From: Candidatus Latescibacterota bacterium
GTDB taxonomy: Bacteria; Latescibacterota; UBA2968; GCA-2709665
Length of the DNA: 14,023 nucleotides
Assembly: GCA_030746455.1 (NCBI GenBank)
Contig: JASLMQ010001018.1
Coordinates: forward strand, 1 to 14,023
Reading direction: 5' to 3'
Shown here one piece after another: positions 1 through 8,200 of the stretch. The notes beneath the pieces are model-generated. The model was not told where the DNA came from, searched no databases, and saw only the letters and a list, made by a program, of their open reading frames with translations. The first letter of the stretch is position 1, and the number at the start of each line of letters is the position of its first letter. Made by a program: the position numbers and the translations under genes.

Positions 1-40
1 AAGAAGAACGGGACTGAGGAGGAGGCGGAGAGGGAGAGAA

Positions 41-75
41 GACCACAGACCACGGACCACAGACGACTGACGACG
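41..75. repeat. 7-bp tandem repeat, five units
   Basis: Five consecutive 7-base units follow the pattern GACSACN: GACCACA, GACCACG, GACCACA, GACGACT, GACGACG. They lie in the non-coding leader after a purine-rich stretch (1-40). I see no gene in 1-223 and no convincing -35/-10 promoter. A second short tandem array of different sequence lies in the other large gap, at 9282-9308. Role unknown; it may be slippage-generated intergenic sequence. Confidence 0.7.
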
Positions 76-120
76 ACAACCGTGGGCCTTCGACCCTCTC
101 CCAGACCGCCCCTCGATACA

Positions 121-145
121 CCCGATTCGTCTTCGCCGAATCGGG
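121..145. other. 9-bp perfect hairpin in the leader of the first gene
   Basis: CCCGATTCG (121-129) and CGAATCGGG (137-145) are perfect reverse complements separated by a 7-base loop. There is no T-run after it, so it is not a classical intrinsic terminator. It lies about 80 bases upstream of the first start codon. It could be a factor-dependent terminator or a pause for an upstream gene outside the window, an operator-like site, or an RNA structure in the 5' leader. The sequence alone does not decide. Confidence 0.45.
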
Positions 146-223
146 CACTCGGGGAGACGGTTTGTGTCGCCTTCACCAGGACCCACGCCGGCCGTACCGA
201 GCCACGAACCACGAGGAGGGACG

Positions 224-1111
224 ATGTCGCTACCGATCATCATGCACGTGAACTACTGCGAGCAGGGCCAGACGTTCCCGGAAACGTGTGAGAAGGCCGT
301 GCGTTGGGGCTACGATGGCATCGAGTTCAGGGGCAGACGCCGCGATGATGACATGAGCCCCGCCGCGTCGGAGGCCTACGTGGAGGAGATCGCCAGCGCC
401 GCGGAACGGGCGGGCCTCAAGCATGTGCTTTTCGGTGGGGCAGGGGTCAACCTGTGCACCGATGACGCGGCGGAACGCAAGAAGTGGACGGATTGGGCCC
501 TCCATTTCTACCGGTGCGCGGCCGAGCGGATTCCGCTCACCGTCTGCAATGTGGGCATGGGCTCGATTCCGAAGAAGGACAAGGATGCCCCGCGCTGGGA
601 CTACCACGCGAGCGGGTCTGGGGCGGCCACGGACGACCACTACAAGTGGGTGGCGGAAGGCTACAAGCAGATCGGTGCGGTGGCGGAGGAGCTCGGCTAC
701 AAGATGGCATTCGAGACACATATGGGTTGCCTGACAGACCTGCCTGAGCCCACGGCGAAGCTTCTGGACGTGATCGACTCCCCTGCAGTTGGCGCGAATC
801 TCGACTACGGGAACATGGTCTACTTCAAGAACGCCCCGTCGCTCGAGGAGGCCGTCACCAAGCTCGCCGGACGGACGTATATGGTGCACCTGAAGAACTC
901 CTATCCCGTTCAGGTGGAAGACTACACGCAGATGGTGAAGTGCCCGCTGGGCGACGGAATGATCAACAACCGCGAGTTCCTGCTGCTGCTCAAGAAGACC
1001 CGATTTGATGGCGCCCTGTGCATCGAGGCGCCACGGCAGGGAGACCGGGAATGGTTCGCCCAACAGGACATCGCCTATCTGAAATCGCTGACCAAGGACC
1101 TCGGGATGTAG
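224..1111 (+). CDS. Sugar phosphate isomerase/epimerase (xylose isomerase-like TIM barrel)
   Basis: A 295-residue protein of the AP-endonuclease-2/xylose isomerase-like barrel superfamily, usual length for sugar isomerases and epimerases that bind a divalent metal. The expected ligands fall at the ends of successive strands: Glu164 (AFETHMG), Asp194 (ANLDYGNM), His222 (MVHLKN) and Glu268 (CIEAPRQGD). The strand-1 region carries GYDGIEFRGR near residues 29-37. I chose the ATG at 224 because GGAGGG lies just upstream (about 215-220). The in-frame ATG at 164 would add 20 Pro/Ser-rich residues with no ribosome site. No signal peptide is visible, so it is cytoplasmic. It probably interconverts ketose or keto-sugar intermediates released by the hydrolases downstream. 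The ceramidase-like gene starts 43 bases after its stop. Family assignment is firm; the substrate is unknown. Confidence 0.9.
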   Translation: MSLPIIMHVNYCEQGQTFPETCEKAVRWGYDGIEFRGRRRDDDMSPAASEAYVEEIASAAERAGLKHVLFGGAGVNLCTDDAAERKKWTDWALHFYRCAAERIPLTVCNVGMGSIPKKDKDAPRWDYHASGSGAATDDHYKWVAEGYKQIGAVAEELGYKMAFETHMGCLTDLPEPTAKLLDVIDSPAVGANLDYGNMVYFKNAPSLEEAVTKLAGRTYMVHLKNSYPVQVEDYTQMVKCPLGDGMINNREFLLLLKKTRFDGALCIEAPRQGDREWFAQQDIAYLKSLTKDLGM

Positions 1112-1154
1112 ATCGAGCCCGGCGAATCTTCCTCGCCAAAGGGAGGAGGAGACG

Positions 1155-2414
1155 ATGCGCTTTGGCATAGCCAGTCGCAGTATCGTACCGCCGTTCCGAG
1201 TACGGATGTGGGGGTATGGCGATCGGTCGGACCTCGCCGAGTACGCCAACGACCCCTTGACGTTCACGGCCGTCGTCCTGGAAGAGGGCGAACGGCGGGC
1301 ACTTCTGGGCGCTGCAGATTTGGGCACTTTCCCTCAGTTCGAGACGGTATCGGGTTTCATGGAGGACCTGGGGGAGATCGTGGGCTGCCCTCGTGACAGC
1401 GTTATGCTCAACGCCTCGCACACCCACGGAGCCCCGTCTCCTTTCGACGACCAGTACAGGAACTGGCTCTACGAACAGGCGATCGACGCGACCGAAGAGG
1501 CCCTCGGGTCGATGGAAGAGGGAACGCTGTGGTACGGCGAGGGGAAGACCGGCCTGCCGATGAACCGGAGGCCCGAGCGAAACGGCGCGGTGGTCAACGC
1601 GCCGAACCCGGGTGGCCCCGTTGACGACCGGATGCGGCTGCTGGTGTTCAGGAGGCCCACCGGCGAGATCGCGGCGACGGGCATGTCGGTGGCGTGCCAT
1701 CCCGTGGCCACAGGGTCTCAGCACCTGCTCACAGCGGAGTTCGCCGGCGCCTGGCGGTCCGCCTTCGGCAAGGTCTTCGGTCCCGACGTGACGCCCTTCT
1801 TCCTGCAGGGCGCGGGGGCCGATTCACGGCCCCACCACGTGGCCGAAGGGGACCACTGGCGCGGGATGAAGCACCCCGAATTGCCCGGGATGGGCAAGGA
1901 GCTGCTCAGTGAAACGCTCAAGATCCTGCTGGAGGCCCCCTTCATACCCATCGACGATCTGACACTCGTCGGCCGTGTCGAGACCGCAGTGTCCCCGTGC
2001 CAACGGATCTACGCCACGCGGGAGCAGCTGGAGGCCCTGAAGGACCAGTCGGGCAGAACGGGGTCATACGCACAGCGGTGTCTCGAGCGCCTGGACAAGG
2101 GAGAGCAGGTGCCAGACCACGCGGAATTCCACGTGCAAACCCTCTGGCTCAACCAGAGCCTCGCCCTGATCGGCCTGGACGTAGAACCTCTCCACGCGCT
2201 GGGCATGGCTATCGAAGCGTCGGTTGCGCCAAGGCAGGCTATGGTTCTTGGCTACACGAACGGGTGCATCGGCTATGCGATGGACGGGGTGGAGACGCTG
2301 CGGGGCGGCGGCACGGAGATCCACACCTACATGTCGCGGGGTTGGTCGGGGCCGCCCGAGCCGGGACTCGAAAAGGTGCTTGCAGGTGCGGTCCACCGGA
2401 ACACCGGAGGGTAG
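1155..2414 (+). CDS. Neutral/alkaline ceramidase-like hydrolase, paralogue A
   Basis: A 419-residue protein resembling the N-terminal domain of neutral/alkaline non-lysosomal ceramidases, but without a visible signal peptide. Landmarks in order are NASHTHG (86-92), GEGKT then MNRRPER (128-142), CHPVATG (181-187), QGAGADSRPHH (218-228), GLDVEPLHALG (340-350) and GYTNGCIGY (366-374). By eye, the His of HTH, His182 and Glu344 match ceramidase zinc ligands. The ceramidase nucleophilic Ser, in a motif like GNLSPN, aligns with Arg225, so true ceramide amidase activity is doubtful. The start is clear: GGGAGGAGGAG at 1141-1151 precedes the ATG. It is closely similar to the protein at 10748-12064, which has a 13-residue insertion after HTHGGP. 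It probably hydrolyses an amide or ester bond in an acylated sugar or lipid (inference). Confidence 0.82.
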   Translation: MRFGIASRSIVPPFRVRMWGYGDRSDLAEYANDPLTFTAVVLEEGERRALLGAADLGTFPQFETVSGFMEDLGEIVGCPRDSVMLNASHTHGAPSPFDDQYRNWLYEQAIDATEEALGSMEEGTLWYGEGKTGLPMNRRPERNGAVVNAPNPGGPVDDRMRLLVFRRPTGEIAATGMSVACHPVATGSQHLLTAEFAGAWRSAFGKVFGPDVTPFFLQGAGADSRPHHVAEGDHWRGMKHPELPGMGKELLSETLKILLEAPFIPIDDLTLVGRVETAVSPCQRIYATREQLEALKDQSGRTGSYAQRCLERLDKGEQVPDHAEFHVQTLWLNQSLALIGLDVEPLHALGMAIEASVAPRQAMVLGYTNGCIGYAMDGVETLRGGGTEIHTYMSRGWSGPPEPGLEKVLAGAVHRNTGG

Positions 2415-2418
2415 CTCG

Positions 2419-4659
2419 ATGCAGGACCGATTCGTGCTGGAGAACCCCAAGGTGCGGGTTGAGGCATCGGAGCGGGGACGTCTACTGGCCGTCGGTGCGC
2501 CGGAGGATGCCTGCCGTTTCGAGGTCGGGGGACAAGAGCAGCTCGAGGGTGGCCCCCTGTGGCAGATCGTCTTCCGCGACCAGCGGGGAGAGAGCTGCAT
2601 CGTGGAGCCGCCGGACACCTGCGCCGTGGCGGCGGGTGACGAGAACGCCCGGGAGTCCTTGCGCCTGCAATGGGACACGGTTGTCCGAGATGAGCCACTG
2701 AGTGTGACGATGACGGTTTCGCTTGCCGAGGACGAGGCCTTCACACGATGGCGGACCGCGGTGGACTACTCGGGTCCTTTGTCCGTCTGGGAGGTGAGCG
2801 GGCCACGGCTGTGCGACCTCGGGAAAATCGGGGGCGACGGATCGGAAGATCTGCTGGTGTGTCCGAAGGGAACGGGTTTCATGGTGAGGAACCCGGTGGC
2901 GGTCCTGAATGAGCGCGACGTCCCTGTCTTCGGGCCCGCTGACGAGTACAATGCGCTGGACGGGGAAACGCCCGCGGACGCCTTTGACACCAGAATCGCA
3001 TCCAGCTATCCGGGCATGTGGGCCATGCAGTTCTTGACCTTTTCGAACCCCGAGATAGGCGGCCTGTACTTCGGGGCCTACGACGGTGAAGGTCGGTACA
3101 AGCGGTTTGGCGCGTATGGACGCAAGGGAATCGAGGGGATCGAGATAGCGATGCGTCACTACCCGGATGAGCGGATGTCTCCCGGGCTGAGCTATCGGAC
3201 GCCCTACGATACCGTGCTGGGGGTGTGTGGCGGCCAGTGGTGGGACGGCGCGCTGATCTATCGCGAGTGGGCGCTCGAACAGGTCTGGTGTCAGAAGGGG
3301 CCGCTCAGCAAGCGTCAAGACATCCCTCAATGGGTGCTCGACGCGGACCTCTGGTACTGGAACTGGCGCAGCAAGCCGCGGCTGGGCGGAGGGCGGGGTT
3401 GCGTGGAGGACGTGGTGCCCGCGGTGGTGGATCTAAGAGAACGGCTCGGGGTGGATATGGCCGTCCACTGGTACGAGTGCAACGAGGAGCCGTTCAACCG
3501 GCGATGTCCGGAGCTCTTCCCAACACTGCCAGGTGTTTCAGAGAGGCTGAGGGAGGGTGTGGCGGAGCTACACCGCCATGGCATCCACGCGACGCCGTAC
3601 CTCAACGCCAGGCTGTGGGACTGCCACTTGCCCTCGTGGGAGGCGGAGAATGCCGAGGCGGCGGTGACGCGCCAGCCCGACGGGTCACGGGGAGACCTGT
3701 GGGACGTCCGTGATTTCGGTCAGTGGTACGCGATGTGTCCGACCACCATGATGTGGCAGGACAAGGTGATCGGGATGTGTCGCCAGATCCAGGACGAATG
3801 GGATATGGATGGGGCCTACCTGGACCAGATCACGTCGTGCTACGTAGTGCCTTGCTTCGCTGACAACCACGGACACCCCCGTGGGGGCGGCAACACGTGG
3901 TACGCGGGCTACAGGACTATGATGGAGAGACTGCGGGAAGCCATCATGCCGGACTATCCCGAAGCGGCCTACACATCCGAATCCGTGATCGAGTGCTGGC
4001 TGGATCTGTTCGACACGGACCTGGCGCGGGAGGCGAGCAAGCTTGACCGCACGATGGAAGCCATTCCCGTGTTCCATTGCCTCTACCACGACTACGCCCT
4101 GAGCTACGGCACGGTCCACCAGCTGGGGGGCGAGCACCCGGGCGCCTACACCTACGGCGAGGCGCTCATCCTCAACTCCGGGCAGGCGCTGATGGTCGAG
4201 AACTACTACAAGGAGGATATCGGCACCGATCGGTTCTCCAGGGAGCTGGAGTACCTGAGACGTCTGTGCCAGGCCCGCAAGCGGGCCCACAAGTGGTTGA
4301 CGTTCGGCCGGTGGTTGCCGCCCGTCGACCTGGCCACCGATATCGTGAGAGTCACCTTCGGGCCGTCGCCGGAGGACACGATGCGGGTGCCCGCCGTGCT
4401 CACGTCCAGCTGGGGGCTGGAGGACGGCAGCGTGTGCATCCTCCTGATCAACCATACCGGGCATCCCCGCAGAGCCTCATACACGATCCCCACGGAGACC
4501 TACGGTCTGGCTGCAGAGAGCGTGGAGGTCGCGGAGCTCGGAGAGGATGGGGAGAAGCCCGTTGACTGCGCAGATGGCCATAGCGCATTGGATCGCGTGG
4601 ATGTTGTCCCCAGATGGAGCGTACGCGTCCTTGTGTTACGACCGGCGGGACGCAGGTGA
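2419..4659 (+). CDS. DUF6259-like glycoside hydrolase-type protein
   Basis: A 746-residue protein. Residues 1 to about 290 look like a beta-sandwich (alternating short strands, no cysteine pattern). From about 305 there is a barrel-like region rich in Trp/Tyr (LWYWNWRSKP, AVHWYECNEE), and after about 640 a short beta-type tail (CILLINHTGHPRR). It fits the DUF6259 glycosidase-like proteins, distant relatives of GH31/GH36-type barrels. Candidate catalytic acids by context are Asp469 (GAYLDQ) and Glu521 or Glu525 (TSESVIE); this is a guess from motif style. I chose the ATG at 2419, four bases after the stop of the preceding gene, with GGAGGG at 2406-2411. An upstream in-frame ATG at 2224 would lie inside that gene and give an unlikely Arg-rich leader. 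No signal peptide is visible. Probably a glycosidase acting on an oligosaccharide after import (inference). Confidence 0.78.
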   Translation: MQDRFVLENPKVRVEASERGRLLAVGAPEDACRFEVGGQEQLEGGPLWQIVFRDQRGESCIVEPPDTCAVAAGDENARESLRLQWDTVVRDEPLSVTMTVSLAEDEAFTRWRTAVDYSGPLSVWEVSGPRLCDLGKIGGDGSEDLLVCPKGTGFMVRNPVAVLNERDVPVFGPADEYNALDGETPADAFDTRIASSYPGMWAMQFLTFSNPEIGGLYFGAYDGEGRYKRFGAYGRKGIEGIEIAMRHYPDERMSPGLSYRTPYDTVLGVCGGQWWDGALIYREWALEQVWCQKGPLSKRQDIPQWVLDADLWYWNWRSKPRLGGGRGCVEDVVPAVVDLRERLGVDMAVHWYECNEEPFNRRCPELFPTLPGVSERLREGVAELHRHGIHATPYLNARLWDCHLPSWEAENAEAAVTRQPDGSRGDLWDVRDFGQWYAMCPTTMMWQDKVIGMCRQIQDEWDMDGAYLDQITSCYVVPCFADNHGHPRGGGNTWYAGYRTMMERLREAIMPDYPEAAYTSESVIECWLDLFDTDLAREASKLDRTMEAIPVFHCLYHDYALSYGTVHQLGGEHPGAYTYGEALILNSGQALMVENYYKEDIGTDRFSRELEYLRRLCQARKRAHKWLTFGRWLPPVDLATDIVRVTFGPSPEDTMRVPAVLTSSWGLEDGSVCILLINHTGHPRRASYTIPTETYGLAAESVEVAELGEDGEKPVDCADGHSALDRVDVVPRWSVRVLVLRPAGRR

Positions 4660-4714
4660 AGCAAGGGCTGCCCGGGTGGACGTGAATCCATCGGGGGAAT
4701 ACCTGGACGGAGTA

Positions 4715-4727
4715 GGAGGAGTGGACC
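4715..4727 (+). promoter_or_regulatory. Extended Shine-Dalgarno leader GGAGGAGTGGACC
   Basis: These 13 bases directly before the ATG at 4728 match, with one difference, the 13 bases before the ATG at 10748 (GGAGGAGTAGACC, 10735-10747). It is a strong ribosome site. The match extends past the SD core into the spacer and so supports both start codons. Confidence 0.7.
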
Positions 4728-5270
4728 ATGGTGAAGAAGCACCGAGTCATTCTGGATTCGGCGCAACGCTCCAGACTAGAACAGATCCCCTCTTCATCCC
4801 CCGGAAAGAGCAGAAGGTCCATCCGTGTACGCGCGCTGCTCTACGCCGACGAAGGCCCCGCCGGCCCCGGCTGGTGCGATCGGGCCATCGGCGAAGTGTT
4901 GCGAGTGAGTGCGGACACGGTCCGCTTCGTCCGTATGAGATTCGCTGAAGGGGGCCTCGAGCGGGCGCTCGAGCACAAGAGGCATCCGGACACCCGGCAT
5001 CGGAGGAAACTGGACCGGGTTGCGCGGATCCACCTGGCGAGACTCGTACGCCAGTCGCCTCCCAATGGGCACGGCCGATGGACGCTACGGCTCCTGGCGG
5101 ATACAGTGACCGAACTCGGTCAGGTTGATACGGTATCTCACGAGACGATCCGTCAGACACTGAGACGGATGGACATTGATCTCAGCTTGGATTCTGCTGG
5201 ATTGGACGCCGGGGGGCTACCCGACGTGAGAGCGATGGATATGGCGACGCGGTCGGAGCGAAAGGGCTAG
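4728..5270 (+). CDS. Two-HTH protein: N-terminal half of an IS630-type transposase, catalytic domain missing
   Basis: A 180-residue protein. Residues 1 to about 148 match the DNA-binding half of IS630/Tc1-mariner-type transposases. A first helix-turn-helix lies at about 51-72 (DRAIGEVLRVSADTVRFVRM). A basic linker with HRRKLD follows, then the conserved RWTLRLLAD (117-125) and SHETIRQTL (137-145), a second HTH. Complete family members run to about 340-360 residues and continue into a DDE nuclease. Here the resemblance stops after RRMDIDL, and about 25 unrelated residues lead to a stop. No DDE segment is found in the following sequence in any frame I followed, because the lipoprotein gene begins at once. 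It is either a decayed insertion-sequence remnant or a retained DNA-binding protein. The intact frame and strong ribosome site (4715-4727) leave the second possibility open. I saw no terminal inverted repeats. Confidence 0.8.
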   Translation: MVKKHRVILDSAQRSRLEQIPSSSPGKSRRSIRVRALLYADEGPAGPGWCDRAIGEVLRVSADTVRFVRMRFAEGGLERALEHKRHPDTRHRRKLDRVARIHLARLVRQSPPNGHGRWTLRLLADTVTELGQVDTVSHETIRQTLRRMDIDLSLDSAGLDAGGLPDVRAMDMATRSERKG

Positions 5271-5271
5271 T

Positions 5272-8200
5272 GTGAGCGGCATCGGGACACGATTCGCGAT
5301 GGCGGTGTTGCTGGTATCAACCGGGTGCGGCCCGGAGATCCCACCACCAAGGCTGATTACGACGGGCGACCTGTATCGTGCGAAAGCCCTCGTGCTGCCC
5401 AAACGGACAGAAGAGTTCGGACGGGATGTGTTGGGGAGGACCTGGGTGCTCTCAGGCGAGGATGGGTCCGGTTTCACGTCGTTCTCGGATGGCGTGGGCG
5501 GCCTGCGGACGACCCGAGACGGTGGGATGGCGTTCCGTCTGGACTCGACGCACGTGGCCCTGGAGTGGGGCAACGCCGACGGACAGATGCCGTTCGAGAA
5601 TCGGGTCCACCTCTGGAGCGAAAGCCTGAACATCGGGCTGCAGGCGAGACAGCTGCTCGGAGACGGTAGCCATTGGGCTATGCAGCTGCTGAGAGACGGG
5701 TGGGCGGAAAGGCGAAGGCGGCCTGCCCAGCGGGAGCGCCTTGCCGGCAGCGAGTGGCAGAACCTGACCTTCCCGGGGGGGCCGGGTTCCATGCTGGCGG
5801 CGGCGGCGCGTCCCGATGGGTTCAGGCTGACCATCGAGGGGACGGTGGGCGACGAGATCGAGATCAGGGATCTCCAGATCACGCGCGAGGTCCACGAGGA
5901 GTGGCTCCGGAAGGAGTTCGAACTGCCGGAGGGTGAGATCTGGCGGGCAGCGGCGACCGTGGGAAACCAGGTGGTGCTCACCGTGAACGGGCGAGAGGTT
6001 CCAAGCACAACATCCGTCTTCCCCAGGCCTGTGTACGATGGGTTCATGATGTACGGCACGAAGTCCGTGGATCTGAAGCCCTACCTCCAGGCCGGCACCA
6101 ACTGCGTCGGGATCCACGGTTTCCGGATCGGCTATCCACCGTACCTCTATCTCCAGTCGCAGATCGTGATGGCATCGGGCGAAGTCGTACGGGTCGACAG
6201 CGACGAGACCTGGCGATGGAGCCCCGAGGAGGCCGCAGGCTGGTGCGATCCCGGGTTCGACGACCGGGAGTGGCAGCCCGTGACGGGGCAGGAGAACTGG
6301 GCCGACCCGTCGGAGAACGCGCTGGCGATTACGTCGTGGAACCTGTTCTACAAGAAGCCGAGCGACCGTCCGGCGTACGATGGGGTCGTGGTTCTCGAGA
6401 ATCCGCAGGAAAGCCGGCTCTTCTATCGGGACGTGAAGCCTGTGATTCTGAGGGCGAGGGCTCCCGGCGGTCTTGCCGGCCGCAGGCCCGAGTTGGCGTG
6501 GTCGATCCGCCGGTTTGACGACGGATACGGGGACGTGGTCGCGTCCGGGCGCGAGAACTCCGCCTCCGCCAGCGGGAGCTCGCTGGCCTGGGAGCTGAAC
6601 GCCGGCCGGCTGGCACGCGGCGTGTACACGGTCCACTGCACACTGTCCGGGAACCAGGGCGTGATCGAGCAGCCTATCGCGGAGCCTCTGGTGGTGGTGG
6701 GGAAGCTCCCGATGCGGACGGCCTCGGGTCGGGCCTACGAAGAGGGGATGGAGCTGGTACTGGAGGACTCGATCGATTTCACGGACCCGAACGATCCGCA
6801 TCCGTGGCTGGAGACCGACGGCTCGAACACCCCTCCAAGGGGGACCCAGACCCCTCCTCCCGTCGCGCAACAGATCACAGAGCCGTCTATCGTCGAGCGG
6901 GGGGGTCTCAAGTACAGAGAGACGCAGACCGGACGGGGAATACGCGGCGTAGAGGGCAACGTGGGGGCGCAGTTCTCATACAAGGTGGCGTTCGACCACC
7001 CGGGGGACTTCTACCTCATGGTGCTCGACTACCCGGACGACCGGGAGCGCTGGATCGGGGTATCCTGTACCGCTGCCTGGCATGGGCTCACCTCGTACTC
7101 GAAGTCGGGACACGCGGTCTGGACGGGCATCAAACAGCCGGTGACCGGGACGATGAAGCAGATGAAATGGATCTACCGCGCCGATCCCGGTGCTCACGCG
7201 GTGAACGTGATGAGTTTACGCAGGAACGTGCCGGCCGCGGCCGCCGGGCTCAGGGTCTACCACATCGCAAACGGGCTGCCGGAACTGGCGGCGCCCGACC
7301 CCAACGGCCGCCATATCGGTATCCTCACCGAGAACCTTTGGTCCGAGAACAGCTTCGGCCGGACCTTCAGGTGCGCGACCGAGCCCTACATCGAAGACAG
7401 GGATGCCCGCCGGCGCGCCACCCGGGCCAGCGCCGACAAGGACCCGGTCTATCATGCCTGCCGGAACCTCCAGGAGTGGCTGGACACCTCGGAGCACTAT
7501 GCGCGGTACCTCCGCTTCACCGGGCAGAACCTGCACGTCATCGGGTGCTATCAATATGGCGACGGGAACCACGCGCTCCCCGCGCCGGAGGGAATCGGGA
7601 CGTCGCGGATCCCCGACGATATGAAGGACCTGGCGGTCCGTGTCCTAGGTGAGAACGGGATCGATGTGCTGGCGAATATCGAGTTCTCGTACAACTCGGG
7701 CCTCCTACGGTCGCCCGAGGCCCAGGCGAACGACGGCCAGGTGCGCCGCGGCGCGGACACCGTATATCTGGTGGACAAGACGGGCAGGCAGATGCGCGCC
7801 TGGGATGGCCGGTACGGCTGGAACTTCCTGCATCCCAAAGTCGAAGCGGCCATGCTTCGTGTGGCGGAGGATGTCGCGAGGAAGTTCCGGAGCCAGCCGA
7901 GCTTCAGGGGGATCACGTGGACCCCCTATTACGGCGGCGACTGGCTCCCTGGCTACCGATCAGGCTATCACAACCGACGCGATCCCCTTGCTGCGAGCTA
8001 CGACGACGTCACTGTGGCGCTGTTTGAGCGGGACACCGGGATCACCGTGCCGGGAGACCGCGGTGATCCCGATCGCTTCGGCAAGCGATATGCCTTCCTG
8101 ATGTCAGCGAAGCTGAAGGACCTCTGGATCCAATGGCGATGCGAGAAGATCCGGGCCTTCTTCGGCAAGGTGGTCGATCGGATCGGCCGTGAGAGGGACG

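Noticed and set aside
121..145. Intrinsic terminator at the leader hairpin
   Set aside because: The stem is good but no T-tract follows; listed only as a hairpin of unknown role.
164..223. 20-residue N-terminal extension of the isomerase
   Set aside because: Pro/Ser-rich, no ribosome site at 164, whereas GGAGGG sits before the ATG at 224.
1121..1137. Small hairpin GGCGA/TCGCC after the isomerase stop
   Set aside because: Only five base pairs with no T-run, inside a 43-base gap in a tight operon; likely chance.
230..1327. Minus-strand frame of 365 codons opposite the isomerase gene
   Set aside because: Antisense to a gene with all four metal-ligand motifs; its own sequence resembles no family.
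5160..5600. DDE half of the transposase continuing in another frame after 5170
   Set aside because: No DDE-type motif was recognised in the other frames; the region becomes the lipoprotein N-terminus with a signal peptide.
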